This document shows positions 17,925 to 26,778 of a stretch of DNA of 64,000 nt, piece after piece. The notes beneath the pieces are model-generated. The model was not told the origin of the DNA. It worked only from the letters and a program-made list of their open reading frames with translations, and made no database searches. Source of the DNA: Notoacmeibacter sp. MSK16QG-6 (GTDB taxonomy: Bacteria; Pseudomonadota; Alphaproteobacteria; Rhizobiales; Rhizobiaceae); contig NZ_JAMYXM010000004.1 of the NCBI RefSeq assembly GCF_024158145.1, positions 202,809-266,808 of the forward strand. Reading direction: 5' to 3'. Position 1 is the first letter of the stretch, and the number at the start of each line of letters is the position of its first letter. The translations under genes were made by a program, and so were the position numbers.

Positions 17925-18778
17925 CGGATGCCGCGATGCGCGTTCCAGACCTTGTTCTTGAACCGATGGTTCGCAACGCGCTGCTGGAAGATATGGGCGC
18001 TTACGGCGATGCCACGACGCGCGCGGTCATCCCGTCCGGTACGCGCTGGCGCGCTGAGATGCGCGCACGAGAAGCGGGGCGCATCTCCGGCATGGCGATT
18101 GCCGCGCTGGCCTTTCGACTGGTCGATCCGCAACTTGTCGTGTCGGTGATTGTCGAGGATGGGCAGGCCTGCGAGGCTGGCGCCATCGTCATGGCGATCG
18201 AAGGCGAGGCTGCGTCCATACTCATGGGCGAGCGGGTGGCTTTGAACTTCGCCGGGCGGTTGAGTGGTATCGCGACCATGACCGGTGCATTCGTCGCCGA
18301 AGCGGCGGGGACATCCACGCGCATCACCTGTACGCGCAAGACGACGCCGGGCCTCCGAATTGCAGAGAAGCTGGCGGTGCTGCACGGCGGCGGCTTTAAC
18401 CATCGCTATTCGCTGTCCGACGCGATCCTCATCAAGGACAATCACATCGCTGCGGCTGGCGGCGTTCGGGACGTGCTGCGGGCCGTAAAGGCAAGCTCCA
18501 GCCACATGATGGCGGTCGAGATCGAGGTCGATACACTCGATCAGCTTGCCGAGGTTTTGGAAGAGGGCGGGGCGCATAACGTCCTGCTCGACAATATGGA
18601 TACGCCGATGTTGGCCGAAGCCGTTCGCATGGTGGATGGACAGATCAAAACGGAAGCATCCGGCAATATGAAGCTGGAACGGATTGCCGAAGTGGCTGCA
18701 ACCGGCGTCGACTATATCTCCGTCGGCGCGCTGACCCACTCTGTCCGAACGCTCGATCTGGGCCTGGATTTCTCTTAG
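17921..18778 (+). CDS. nadC: Quinolinate phosphoribosyltransferase NadC
   Basis: Converts quinolinate and PRPP to nicotinate mononucleotide; 285 aa. Diagnostic segments are the NFAGRLSGIAT helix, TRKTTPGLR (quinolinate-binding Arg/Lys), HGGGFNHRYSLSD, LIKDNH and the C-terminal EASGNMKLERI barrel strands. ATG 17921 overlaps the nadB stop. The stop codon at 18776-18778 overlaps by two bases the stop of the convergent molybdoenzyme gene, so there is no room for a terminator between them. Confidence 0.95.
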   Translation: MTDAAMRVPDLVLEPMVRNALLEDMGAYGDATTRAVIPSGTRWRAEMRAREAGRISGMAIAALAFRLVDPQLVVSVIVEDGQACEAGAIVMAIEGEAASILMGERVALNFAGRLSGIATMTGAFVAEAAGTSTRITCTRKTTPGLRIAEKLAVLHGGGFNHRYSLSDAILIKDNHIAAAGGVRDVLRAVKASSSHMMAVEIEVDTLDQLAEVLEEGGAHNVLLDNMDTPMLAEAVRMVDGQIKTEASGNMKLERIAEVAATGVDYISVGALTHSVRTLDLGLDFS

Positions 18779-21090
18779 CTGCTGTCGCGCTCAAGCCGCA
18801 CCGGGATCGATTTGCTGGCAGGGGTTTTCGATTTTTTATCGCCATGATCGAGCGCGATCAGGACGTTGCATTCGGGATAGTAGCCGGCAATCGTTCCACG
18901 CGGAATATCGTAAGCGGTGAGAGTCAGGCCGGCAAGGCGGCGATTGCCGCCATCGGGCGTGTCGTTGTCCGAGATCAGCGCCACGGTATCGCCTGTTTGC
19001 AGTCCCGCAGCCGCGATGTCCGCCTCGTTCATCAGCACAACGTCACGTGTGCCCTCGATGCCCCTGAAACGGTCCGAAAAACCATAGATCGTAGTATTGA
19101 ACTGATCGTTGGAGCGGAGCGTGATCAGTATGTAGCGGCCTTCCTTCTCCTCAAAATTGCGCGAATGCAGACGGTCCGGCGTCGTGATGACCGCCTTGCC
19201 GCTTTCGGTCTCCCATATGCGCTCGCGGGCCGGGTTGCCGCGCCAGAACCCGCCTGGCTGAAAGAGCCGCCTGTTGTAGTCCTGAAAATCATCGGGATAG
19301 CAGGCTTCGATCAGGTCGCGGACCAAACCATAATCGGCGGTCCATTCGTCCCATTTCACGTTCGGATTGTCGGGCAGCGTCGCCTTGGCAAGGCCGGCAA
19401 CGATGGCGAGTTCGCTCTTGAGGTGATCGGATGCGGGCGTGCGTTTGCCGAGCGAGCCGTTAATGCCGGAGAAGCTGTCTTCCACTGAAACGGCCTGATT
19501 GCCCGTCGCCTGCCGGTCGATCTCGGCGCGACCGAGGCAGGGCAATATCCATGCGCTCTTGCCGGGGAAGAGATGGCTGCGGTTCAGCTTGGTCGAGATC
19601 ATCACGGTAAGGTCGAGATCGCTCCATGCCTTTTCGACGCGGTCGCTTTCGGGCAACGCACGGCAAAGATTGCCACCGAGGCTGACGATGGCTTTCACGT
19701 CGCCATCCATCGCCGCCTGCAGCGCTTCGGTCACGACATAGCCTTCTTCCATCGGCGGTTCGAAATCGAACAGTTCGCGCAAACGGTCGTTCGGGATCAG
19801 GCTCGGCTTCTCTGAAATGCCGACCGTCCTCTGGCCCTGCACGTTGGAGTGGCCGCGCACGGGGCAGCAGCCCGCGCCCTCCTTACCGATATTCCCACGC
19901 AGAAGAAGCAGGTTCACCAGCATGGCGATGTTGAGCGCGCCATGGCTGTGTTGCGTCAGTCCCATGCCGTAAACGCCGATCACGCGCTCAGACGAAATAT
20001 AGATGTGGCCCGCTTCGCGTAGATCGCTTTCCGAAAGTCCGGACGCCTTCTCGATGTCTTCCCAGTCGGCGGCGCGGGCAAAGGCGATGAAATCGTCGAA
20101 GCCGGTGGTGTGCTCGTCGATGAAGGCCTGGTCGATGATCCGGCGGCCGCCACTCCTTTTTGCTTCGTCGTCCTTCTCAATCACATATTTGCAGAGACCG
20201 AGAATGGCCGCGACATCGCCGCCCGACTTAAGCTGATAGTAGCGGTCGGAGATCTTCGTTTCCGCGCCGGTTGCCATGTCGACGGGACTTTGCGGGTTGG
20301 TAAAAGAGACCAGCCCCTGTTCACGGATTGGATTGAAGGTGACGATCTTCGCGCCGCGCTTCTTTGCGGCGGTCAAGGGATGGAGGAAGCGTGGCGCATT
20401 TGTGCCGGGGTTCTGACCGAAGAAGAAAAATGCATCGGCCTTTTCCAGATCGTCCCAAATAACCGTGCCGACAGACGAGCCGATTACCTCCTTCAGGCCG
20501 ACCGAAGTGGTCTCGTGGCACATGTTGGAGCTTTGCGGAAGATTGTTGTGGCCGTAGAGCCGAGCGTAAAGCCCGTACAGGAAGGATGCTTCCAGACCAG
20601 CATGGCCGGAGGCATAAAACACCGTCGATTTCGGATCGAGTACCTTGAGCCTGTCACCGATGGCGGTGAAAGCTTCCTCCCAGCTTGCGCGAACATAGGT
20701 GTCACGCGAAGCGTCGTAACGTATTGGCTCGGTGAGCCGGCCTGTCATTTCCAGATTGTGATCGGTCCAGCCGCGCAGTTCGGTCACGGTATGGGTTTCG
20801 AAGAATTCCGGCGTGCAGCGATCCTTCGTCAATTCCCAGATTGTCGCCTTCGCGCCATTCTCGCAGAATTCGAACGCATGATAATTTTCCGGCTTCGGCC
20901 AGGCGCACGAAACGCACATGGTGCCGCCTGGTTTGTTGAGTCGGCGTAGCGTATCGGCAACGCCGAATTCCGGATCGGCTTCTTCAGTGATTTCGGCGAT
21001 ACCGCGGATCGAGCCCCATCCACCTGCCGGGTCGCGACGGTCAGATTTTCTACCCGCTCCTGTGGTTCGCTCGGCTTTCTCGTTCGTCAT
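18775..21090 (-). CDS. FdhF/YdeP-family molybdopterin oxidoreductase
   Basis: 771 aa molybdenum bis-MGD enzyme of the YdeP branch of formate-dehydrogenase-like proteins, some members of which are linked to acid stress. An N-terminal CVSCAW...FCENG cysteine cluster may bind an iron-sulfur centre. SNMCHETTSVGL carries the Cys expected to ligate Mo in place of the selenocysteine of E. coli FdhF. It also has FFFGQNPGTNAPR, and GVYGMGLTQHSHG with GCCPVRGHSNVQG, typical of YdeP. The start at ATG 21090 (MTNEKAE) is preferred over ATG 21138, because the family begins there. No FdhD or MoCo genes are adjacent. The physiological substrate of this family is uncertain. Confidence 0.85.
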   Translation of the reverse strand: MTNEKAERTTGAGRKSDRRDPAGGWGSIRGIAEITEEADPEFGVADTLRRLNKPGGTMCVSCAWPKPENYHAFEFCENGAKATIWELTKDRCTPEFFETHTVTELRGWTDHNLEMTGRLTEPIRYDASRDTYVRASWEEAFTAIGDRLKVLDPKSTVFYASGHAGLEASFLYGLYARLYGHNNLPQSSNMCHETTSVGLKEVIGSSVGTVIWDDLEKADAFFFFGQNPGTNAPRFLHPLTAAKKRGAKIVTFNPIREQGLVSFTNPQSPVDMATGAETKISDRYYQLKSGGDVAAILGLCKYVIEKDDEAKRSGGRRIIDQAFIDEHTTGFDDFIAFARAADWEDIEKASGLSESDLREAGHIYISSERVIGVYGMGLTQHSHGALNIAMLVNLLLLRGNIGKEGAGCCPVRGHSNVQGQRTVGISEKPSLIPNDRLRELFDFEPPMEEGYVVTEALQAAMDGDVKAIVSLGGNLCRALPESDRVEKAWSDLDLTVMISTKLNRSHLFPGKSAWILPCLGRAEIDRQATGNQAVSVEDSFSGINGSLGKRTPASDHLKSELAIVAGLAKATLPDNPNVKWDEWTADYGLVRDLIEACYPDDFQDYNRRLFQPGGFWRGNPARERIWETESGKAVITTPDRLHSRNFEEKEGRYILITLRSNDQFNTTIYGFSDRFRGIEGTRDVVLMNEADIAAAGLQTGDTVALISDNDTPDGGNRRLAGLTLTAYDIPRGTIAGYYPECNVLIALDHGDKKSKTPASKSIPVRLERDSS

Positions 21091-21243
21091 CGGCCTCACC
21101 CATTGGACTTTGTCCTGAAGAGTGGGGTAGACGAACATTCGGGCAAGGAAACTTTCCGAACCGTAATAAGCGATTTTTCTAGCAGCTCCGATTCAGCGCC
21201 GGCCTTCGTCCGGTTGGGGGCTGCGCTTTCGAAATTTGATTTT

Positions 21244-21993
21244 ATGATTACGCCAGAACTTCTCGTCCTCCTGCTCGCCGCGCTGATTGTCGGTCTGGCA
21301 AAAGGCGGGATCGCAGCAGCAGGTACGCTCGCCGTGCCGCTCGTGGCCTTTTTTATGGATCCGCTATCCGCCGCCGCCCTTCTACTTCCGATCTTCATCA
21401 TTTCGGACGTTGTGGGAGTGTGGCTTTACCGACGCGAATGGGATGCATGGAATCTCAAAGTGCTCATTCCCGCCGGCTTCGTTGGCGTATTGACCGGCAC
21501 ACTTATCGAACCGCATGTGCCGGAAGCGATTTTCACGCTGGCGACCGGCCTTATCGGTCTGGGATATTGCGGCTGGGCCTGGCTGGAATCGCGCTCGGAC
21601 TCACGCAAAGTTTCTCAGCCGTCCCTTTTCTGGGGAGGGTTTTGGGGTGTGTTGGTGGGACTGGCATCTTTTGTCAGCCACTCGGCGGCGCCGCCCTATC
21701 AGGCGTACGTCCTGCCGCAAAATCTGCCAAAAATGGTTTTTGCCGGCACAACGACGATCGTGTTCGCCGCGATCAATCTGGCCAAGCTGCCGGCCTACCT
21801 GTCCCTCGGCCTGATGAAGGCCGATGATATGGGATTGGTCGCGCTGCTGTGCGTTGCAGCCATAATCGGCACGTTTGGAGGTCGGTTACTGTCGCAATGG
21901 CTGAGCGAACGGACCTACCTGAGGGTGATCCAGATCATCCTGTTCGTTCTGTCCATGCAACTGACGTGGAGCGGGGCCGCCGCGCTTTTCTGA
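21244..21993 (+). CDS. TSUP (TauE/SafE) family sulfite/organosulfonate exporter-like permease
   Basis: 249 aa membrane protein with about eight hydrophobic segments. The first, LLVLLLAALIVGLAKGGIAAA, carries the GLxKGG signature of TSUP permeases, and a repeat-like ASFVSHSAAPPYQAYVLPQ begins the second half. Family members move sulfite, sulfoacetate or similar anions. The frame is open further upstream, but ATG 21244 begins the first transmembrane helix and agrees with family starts. Divergent from the molybdoenzyme; substrate unknown. Confidence 0.82.
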   Translation: MITPELLVLLLAALIVGLAKGGIAAAGTLAVPLVAFFMDPLSAAALLLPIFIISDVVGVWLYRREWDAWNLKVLIPAGFVGVLTGTLIEPHVPEAIFTLATGLIGLGYCGWAWLESRSDSRKVSQPSLFWGGFWGVLVGLASFVSHSAAPPYQAYVLPQNLPKMVFAGTTTIVFAAINLAKLPAYLSLGLMKADDMGLVALLCVAAIIGTFGGRLLSQWLSERTYLRVIQIILFVLSMQLTWSGAAALF

Positions 21994-22086
21994 TAGCGTT
22001 TCGACCAAGGCAACAGACCTTGTCGGCCGAGCGCCTCGTGTGGCGATCAGCGTGTGCGCAGCAGAAATCAGAAGGATGAAACCCGC

Positions 22087-22362
22087 CTAATGGCGGTATT
22101 GCTGTATTCGCGTTGTGCGCAGACCCGCCAAGCCGTATTCGTCGATCGAAGCCTGCCAGGACAGATACTCTTCCATCGAGAGGTGATAGCGGTGGCAGGC
22201 TTCCTCAAGCGAAAGCAACCCGCCTCGAACGGCGGCTACGACTTCAGCTTTTCGACGGATGACCCAGCGCCTTGTATTGGTGGGCGGAAGGTCGGCAATT
22301 GTCAAAGGGCTGCCATCGGGGCCGATGACATATTTCACACGTGGGCGAGCCAATTCGGTCAT
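22087..22362 (-). CDS. sciP: SciP (DUF1153) cell-cycle transcription regulator, CtrA inhibitor
   Basis: 91 aa helix-turn-helix protein, almost identical along its length to alphaproteobacterial SciP: PRVKYVIGPDGSPLTIADLP, the RWVIRRKAEVVAAVRGGL recognition region and SLEEACHRYHLSMEEYLSW. In Caulobacter, SciP represses CtrA-activated promoters in G1 and its gene is itself CtrA-activated. A CtrA-like box lies 54-68 bases upstream of its start, in keeping with that circuit. Divergent from mnmA. This is the clearest marker of the alphaproteobacterial origin of the window. Confidence 0.95.
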   Translation of the reverse strand: MTELARPRVKYVIGPDGSPLTIADLPPTNTRRWVIRRKAEVVAAVRGGLLSLEEACHRYHLSMEEYLSWQASIDEYGLAGLRTTRIQQYRH

Positions 22363-22402
22363 TGTACACTCTACACAAATTCAAGACCAATCCAGTGGAG
22401 AA

Positions 22403-22430
22403 TAGGCGGTGGCTCTTAAGAACCGCCTAA
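22403..22430. promoter_or_regulatory. CtrA-like box inside an 8-bp inverted repeat upstream of sciP
   Basis: 22416-22430 reads TTAA-GAACCGC-CTAA, one mismatch from the CtrA consensus TTAA-N7-TTAA. The same bases lie in a perfect dyad, TAGGCGGT (22403-22410) and ACCGCCTA (22422-22429), with an 11-base centre. It is located between sciP and mnmA in a 235-base gap (22363-22597) that otherwise shows no gene. CtrA control of sciP is known in Caulobacter; its use here is inferred. Confidence 0.5.
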
Positions 22431-22597
22431 CCGGCCGATAAGCCTTTCTTTAGACTGGTAAACCGTAGAACTGTATTTTGGTAAGGATTGGCAGCGTGCA
22501 GGTGTGCCGGCGCGGGACGGCATTGGCGTTCTCGGTCGACTTGGCCTATATCGCCGTCAAACGATTGCCGATGGTGACAATGTTGGACGCCGCCACG

Positions 22598-23782
22598 ATG
22601 AACAGCCTTGATCTGCCAAAGCCGCCAGAGGAGACACGCGTCGTCGTCGCCATGAGCGGCGGCGTCGATTCATCCGTGGTGGCCGGTCTTCTGGCATCCG
22701 AGGGCTATGACGTGATCGGCATCACGCTCCAGCTCTACGATCATGGCGAGGCGACCAAGCGCGCCGGCTCGTGCTGCGCCGGCCAGGACATCGACGATGC
22801 CCGGCGCGTGGCTGAGCATCTGGGCATTCCATACTATGTTCTGGATTATGAGCGCCGCTTTCAGGAAGCCGTGATCGACACTTTTGCTCACAGTTACGTA
22901 TCTGGTGAAACGCCGGTGCCTTGCATTGCGTGCAACCAGACGGTCAAATTCGCCGACCTTCTTGCCACCGCAAAGGACCTCGGCGCCGATGCGCTGGCGA
23001 CGGGGCATTATATTTCCAGCCGCCAGGCCGGCAAGCACCGGGCGCTGTACCGCCCGGTCGACGATAGCCGTGACCAGAGCTATTTTCTTTTCGCCACCAC
23101 GCAGGAGCAGGTCGACTATCTGCGGTTTCCGCTTGGCGACCTACCGAAGTCCCGCGTGCGTGAAATGGCCGATGAGATGGGACTTGCCATCGCGGCCAAG
23201 CCCGACAGCCAGGACATCTGTTTCGTGCCGCAGGGCCGATATTCCGACATCATCGCCAAATTGCGTCCCGATGCCGCCGAGCCCGGTGAGATCGTGCACC
23301 TCGATGGACGTGTGCTCGGCCGCCATGAGGGAATCATAAATTACACCGTCGGCCAGCGTCGCGGTATCGGTGTTGCAACTGGCGAGCCGCTTTACGTCGT
23401 CGCGGTCGACGCCGAACGGGCGCGGCTGATTGTCGGCCCCGGCGATGCGCTGGAAACACGGCGTGTTTATCTGCGCGATATCAACTGGCTAGGCGATGCG
23501 CCGATCACGGAGATGGCGGGCTCCAAAGGCATGGAAGTCGTCGCGCGCATCCGTTCGTCGCGGCCGCCGAAGCCGGCGCGCCTTTTCGCAGACGATAACG
23601 GTGTCTATGTCGATCTACACGGCGAGGCGGGTGTCGCGCCGGGGCAGGCCTGTGTTCTCTATGAAGACGGTGGCCCGCGCGCTCGCGTGCTGGGCGGCGG
23701 GTTCATCCTGCGCGGCGAACGCAGCGCCGATGCGGAGGCTGCACTGACGCGGCTGTCTAACGGAACGGTCGCAGCGGAGTAG
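22598..23782 (+). CDS. mnmA: tRNA-specific 2-thiouridylase MnmA
   Basis: Makes the 2-thio group of wobble uridine 34 in tRNA for Lys, Glu and Gln; 394 aa. The PP-loop [10 protein letters not shown] is near residue 20. The catalytic cysteines are in GSCCAGQD and [17 protein letters not shown] QDICF, with [10 protein letters not shown] and [12 protein letters not shown] also present. Rhizobial MnmA starts MN.LD, so I use ATG 22598; ATG 22580 and ATG 22571 are also in frame, and none has a strong ribosome site. Convergent with the Gfo/Idh gene, with a short GCCGG/CCGGC hairpin at 23786-23801. Confidence 0.93.
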   Translation: MNSLDLPKPPEETRVVVAMSGGVDSSVVAGLLASEGYDVIGITLQLYDHGEATKRAGSCCAGQDIDDARRVAEHLGIPYYVLDYERRFQEAVIDTFAHSYVSGETPVPCIACNQTVKFADLLATAKDLGADALATGHYISSRQAGKHRALYRPVDDSRDQSYFLFATTQEQVDYLRFPLGDLPKSRVREMADEMGLAIAAKPDSQDICFVPQGRYSDIIAKLRPDAAEPGEIVHLDGRVLGRHEGIINYTVGQRRGIGVATGEPLYVVAVDAERARLIVGPGDALETRRVYLRDINWLGDAPITEMAGSKGMEVVARIRSSRPPKPARLFADDNGVYVDLHGEAGVAPGQACVLYEDGGPRARVLGGGFILRGERSADAEAALTRLSNGTVAAE

Positions 23783-23820
23783 GTTGCCGGGCCTTACCGG
23801 CCGCAGACGGTGCTTACCTA

Positions 23821-24786
23821 TCACCTATCCGTACGGTCGTGACGCACGGTGCCGGCCGTCAAAATCTTCAGCACATCGATTGCTTCGTTGCCATCGGCGC
23901 GCGGTGCGTTGCGTGTGCGGATGCAGTCGATGAAATGTTCCAGTTCGCGGGTGAGTGGCATGCCGGCCTCTATCGGAAGAAATTCAGGCTCCTCCTGCGT
24001 TGCCGCCCAGGCGCCATTGTCTTGCCAGAGCGTATGCCGATAAAGCGCGAGCTTGCGGTGCTGCGGTTCGACGTCGTCGAAGACCGCCATCGCTTTCGTG
24101 CCGACCACCGAGAGCCGACGCTCGCGATAGGGGTTCAGGCGCGATGCGAAGAGATGGCCCTTCAGACGGTCGGAAAAGCGCATATGCAGATGGGCGAAGT
24201 CCGAAAGGTGATCGAGCATGGCCGCGCCCTCGCCATGCACGTCGACCGGCGCCTTACCCGTCAGCGCCAGGATCATGGACAGATCATGCGGAGCAAGATC
24301 CCAGAGGGCATCGTTTTCGGTATGGAATTTACCCAACCCGACGCGATGGGAATGGATATAGCGCAGTTCGCCGAGCACACCGTCGTCGACCAGTTTCTTC
24401 AGACCTTCGAAAGCCGGATGAAAGCGCAGAACATGGCCGACCATAAAGATGCGCTTGGCGTCACTTGCCAGAGCGACCGTCGCTTCGGCATCGCTGACCG
24501 ATAGCGCGATCGGCTTTTCCACCAGGACATCCTTACCGGTGCGGATTGCGGCCGTGGCGGTCTGTGCATGAAACTGCGGAGGCAGAGCCAGGACGAGCGC
24601 GTCCAGTTCATCGGACTCGACGGCCTGCTGCGGTGTCAGGCCCGGAACGTCATATTCGCTACCGAAGCCCTCCGCGCGCGGTCCATTAATGTCGGCGACC
24701 GCGGCAAGATAGCCGAGGGAGGCGAGGGTGCGGATGTGATTGCTGCCCCAATAGCCGCAGCCGATGACGCCTATGCGTGGATTCAT
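23821..24786 (-). CDS. Gfo/Idh/MocA family NAD(P)-dependent oxidoreductase
   Basis: 321 aa two-domain dehydrogenase. The N-terminal Rossmann fold has IGVIGCGYWGSNHIR at residues 5-19. The catalytic VEKPIALSVSDAE (Lys) is near residue 95. The C-terminal alpha/beta domain has the sequences LGELRYIHSHRVGLG and DLAPHDLSMIL, where the His is likely catalytic. The sequence resembles the sugar-nucleotide 3-dehydrogenase (WbpB-like) branch, but no surface-sugar genes lie near it, so the substrate is open. It stands alone between mnmA and the tRNA. Confidence 0.85.
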   Translation of the reverse strand: MNPRIGVIGCGYWGSNHIRTLASLGYLAAVADINGPRAEGFGSEYDVPGLTPQQAVESDELDALVLALPPQFHAQTATAAIRTGKDVLVEKPIALSVSDAEATVALASDAKRIFMVGHVLRFHPAFEGLKKLVDDGVLGELRYIHSHRVGLGKFHTENDALWDLAPHDLSMILALTGKAPVDVHGEGAAMLDHLSDFAHLHMRFSDRLKGHLFASRLNPYRERRLSVVGTKAMAVFDDVEPQHRKLALYRHTLWQDNGAWAATQEEPEFLPIEAGMPLTRELEHFIDCIRTRNAPRADGNEAIDVLKILTAGTVRHDRTDR

Positions 24787-25063
24787 ACCGAAAGAAGATC
24801 CTCAAAATACGGGCCGGTTCTATTCGCTGCCCCATATTGGGGCAAGCGGCTGCCGCGTTTTGTCACCGATTGCGTTAATCGCGCTAAATAACTGAATGTC
24901 TTGGTTTTTGAATGAGATAAAGATTATTTGGTCACGGCATTTGACGCTCTGCCATAGGATGTGACCAGAGCATTCGATTATATTAGCAACGCCTATCTGC
25001 AACCGCGCCGTGAGCAGCGCCTGCAGGTGCGTACGATCTTTCGTCTGATCGGACTCCAGGTGC
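24787..25063. other. Gene-free stretch before the tRNA promoter
   Basis: No convincing coding region. It must hold the promoter of the leftward oxidoreductase gene. One structured element is visible: GGTCAC (24930-24935) pairs with GTGACC (24961-24966), with GGCA/TGCC nested inside, leaving a 7-base bulge. This could be a small hairpin RNA or a regulator dyad, or chance. Confidence 0.3.
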
Positions 25064-25092
25064 TTGACACTCGATGGGAGGCGCTTCTATAT
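25064..25092 (+). promoter_or_regulatory. Sigma-70 type promoter for tRNA-Met
   Basis: Perfect -35 TTGACA at 25064-25069, a 17-base spacer, and CTATAT at 25087-25092. It lies about 58 bases before the tRNA. A perfect CGCCGC-ACTTT-GCGGCG hairpin follows at 25094-25110 at the start of the leader. Confidence 0.7.
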
Positions 25093-25093
25093 C

Positions 25094-25110
25094 CGCCGCA
25101 CTTTGCGGCG
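25094..25110 (+). other. Leader hairpin upstream of tRNA-Met
   Basis: CGCCGC-ACTTT-GCGGCG, a six-pair GC stem at the expected transcription start of the tRNA. It may protect or process the precursor; no further evidence. Confidence 0.4.
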
Positions 25111-25149
25111 CTGCGGTATGACCGACCGTGCAATTTTTCTGGCGCCCGG

Positions 25150-25226
25150 GGCGGAGTAGCTCAGTCGGTTAGAGCAGAGGAATCATAATCCTTGTGTCGG
25201 GGGTTCGAGTCCCTCCTCCGCTACCA
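25150..25226 (+). tRNA. tRNA-Met (anticodon CAT), elongator type
   Basis: A 77-base cloverleaf that can be folded by hand. Acceptor GGCGGAG pairs with CTCCGCT. The D stem is GCTC/GAGC. The anticodon stem GAGGA/TCCTT closes the loop ATCATAA, with CAT at positions 34-36. The T stem is GGGGG/CCCTC around TTCGAGT, and CCA is encoded. The overall form and the A discriminator match alphaproteobacterial elongator tRNA-Met rather than initiator; tRNA-Ile2 (lysidine-modified CAT) is less likely but not excluded by eye. Confidence 0.93.
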
Positions 25227-25290
25227 TCTCGTGACTCTCCGACGGCTCGCATTAGTTTGGCAGCAGTTTGTGCCGAGCCCTGCTAACGGG

Positions 25291-25743
25291 TCAGATGGGG
25301 TCCGAGTACCAGAACTCGCAAAGGAACGGCAGCGCCTTCGATACTTCGCTACGCAGGCAGCGGTCGAGAAACGCCGGCTCGGCCATATCGGCAAATTCCG
25401 GATGTGCGGCCAACGCCTCGGGCTTCACGTTGCGAAATGACATAGACCAGTCAGCAAATTTGCGGCTGTCCAATGGCCCCTGTTCCAGAACCACTTTTGT
25501 ATGGTGCCGGGGATCGGCGAAAATGCGCGCTCGCAACCGCTCGATCTCGTCCGGTTCGCCTTCCAGAAGCTGCATGAAGCTTCCGCGGCGGTTGTCCCGT
25601 CCCTGAACAAAAAGCAAAGCGCCCGTAATATCATGGGCTGCGTTGTAGCTTCGGCTGTGCGTCAGAATTTCCGCCAGCCCGTCGTCGTCCAGACCCTCTT
25701 CCGCCTGGCTCACATAGATCAGATATCCAAGTGCCACAGTCAT
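25291..25743 (-). CDS. Short BLUF-domain blue-light sensor
   Basis: 150 aa protein that is little more than a BLUF flavin domain. The photocycle residues are all present: Tyr10 (YLIYVSQAE), Asn34 (SYNAAHDITGALL), Gln58 (FMQLLEG), Trp99 and Met101 (DWSMSF). A six-residue insert (RDNRRGS) sits between QG and FMQ, compared with AppA. The C-terminal 45 residues form a helical cap typical of short BLUF proteins, which signal through partner proteins. AGAGGAG directly abuts ATG 25743, so the true start may be the GTG two codons later. Divergent from the IclR gene. Confidence 0.87.
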   Translation of the reverse strand: MTVALGYLIYVSQAEEGLDDDGLAEILTHSRSYNAAHDITGALLFVQGRDNRRGSFMQLLEGEPDEIERLRARIFADPRHHTKVVLEQGPLDSRKFADWSMSFRNVKPEALAAHPEFADMAEPAFLDRCLRSEVSKALPFLCEFWYSDPI

Positions 25744-25809
25744 CTCCTCTGCCCTTGTAATCCCGCGATACCCCGCAAGCGGTATGCGGTCAATTCGCGT
25801 TATTTTCAC

Positions 25810-25832
25810 ATTATGAAATTGAATTTTATTAT
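25810..25832. promoter_or_regulatory. Candidate IclR operator: AT-rich dyad
   Basis: An imperfect 23-base palindrome centred on 25821, with a perfect AAATT-G-AATTT core, between the BLUF gene and the IclR gene. IclR proteins commonly bind such dyads next to their own promoter. A TTGACA lies at 25844-25849 and TATAGT at 25859-25864, but their spacing does not make one promoter. Confidence 0.4.
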
Positions 25833-25893
25833 TTCCAAGTTAATTGACATTATGCCGATATAGTCTCAGTTTTCGTGTCGAGGAGAGCGCCTG

Positions 25894-26745
25894 ATGAACG
25901 ATAAAAATCAGACAGTAGCGGGGGGCACCGCAGGTCATGCGATGATGGTCGGGTCTCCCTGGTCTGATGGGCAGGAGGAGCGCGGCCGGACAATTCAGTC
26001 TGTCGAGCGGGCGCTTAGCCTGATCGAGATCATGGCTGCTGCGAACGAGCCGCTTGCGCTCAACGAGATCGCAGCGCGCGCACAGTTGAATGTGTCGACC
26101 TGCCACCATCTGATCGCTACGCTCGTCGGTCGCGGCTATGTACTGCACGCAGGTCGCAACCGGGGCTACATGCTGTCATCGCGGTTGAACGAATTGGTCG
26201 ATATGAAATCGCAGGAGATCGACCTGTCCGATTTCGTCCGGCCCAAGCTGACAGCCCTTTCCGAGCAGCTGACGGAAAGCGTGCAACTCGCCGTTCTGCG
26301 CGGCACCAATCTGGTCACCCAGATGCGCATCGGTCAAAGCCAGTCCGTGCGCGAGGCGGACGAGCTGAAGAAAATGACTGCGCTACATGCGACAGCTACG
26401 GGCAAGGCGATCCTTGCCTGGCTGCCTGAGGCCGAGATGGTCCGTGTCATCTCTGAAAACGGCATGCCCGCCTATACGGATCGCACCATCACGTCGCTTT
26501 CGGGTCTGATGGAGGAACTCCGGCACGTTCGCCGCAACGGCTTTGCGATCGACGACCAGGAGATCGAAGAGGGCGTTGTCTGTTGCGGTTCGGCGCTTCG
26601 TGACGAGAAGGGCGCGGTCATTGCGTCGATCTCCGTCACATTCGCGTCGCGGAGAAATACCGAGGCCTACAGAACACACGTCATCCGGCAGGTCGTGCAA
26701 TGCGCGCGGTCCCTGTCGGACCAATTGAAGGTGAGCCGGTCTTAA
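25894..26745 (+). CDS. IclR-family transcription regulator
   Basis: 283 aa. The N-terminal winged helix-turn-helix spans about residues 31-95 (IQSVERALSLIEIMA, LNEIAARAQLNVSTCHHLI, GYVLHAGRNRGYML). The C-terminal effector domain is at about 110-275 (ALHATATGKAILAWLPEAE, DDQEIEEGVVCCGSALRDE). The EEG..C..AP-type loop binds a small metabolite, usually an acid. It precedes the dehydrogenase gene of the large catabolic operon by only 33 bases, so it is the probable local regulator of that operon. Confidence 0.9.
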   Translation: MNDKNQTVAGGTAGHAMMVGSPWSDGQEERGRTIQSVERALSLIEIMAAANEPLALNEIAARAQLNVSTCHHLIATLVGRGYVLHAGRNRGYMLSSRLNELVDMKSQEIDLSDFVRPKLTALSEQLTESVQLAVLRGTNLVTQMRIGQSQSVREADELKKMTALHATATGKAILAWLPEAEMVRVISENGMPAYTDRTITSLSGLMEELRHVRRNGFAIDDQEIEEGVVCCGSALRDEKGAVIASISVTFASRRNTEAYRTHVIRQVVQCARSLSDQLKVSRS

Positions 26746-26778
26746 CGGTCACCGCATATTCAGGAGGAGTTGAAAATC

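Noticed and set aside
17807..18739. 310-codon open frame antisense to nadC
   Set aside because: No family similarity; nadC motifs on the plus strand are unmistakable.
24820..25002. Small 60-codon open frame between the oxidoreductase and tRNA genes
   Set aside because: No ribosome site, no similarity, and composition unlike the surrounding coding DNA.
25844..25864. TTGACA with TATAGT as an iclR promoter
   Set aside because: Both boxes look good, but the spacing is only about nine bases, far from the 16-18 needed.
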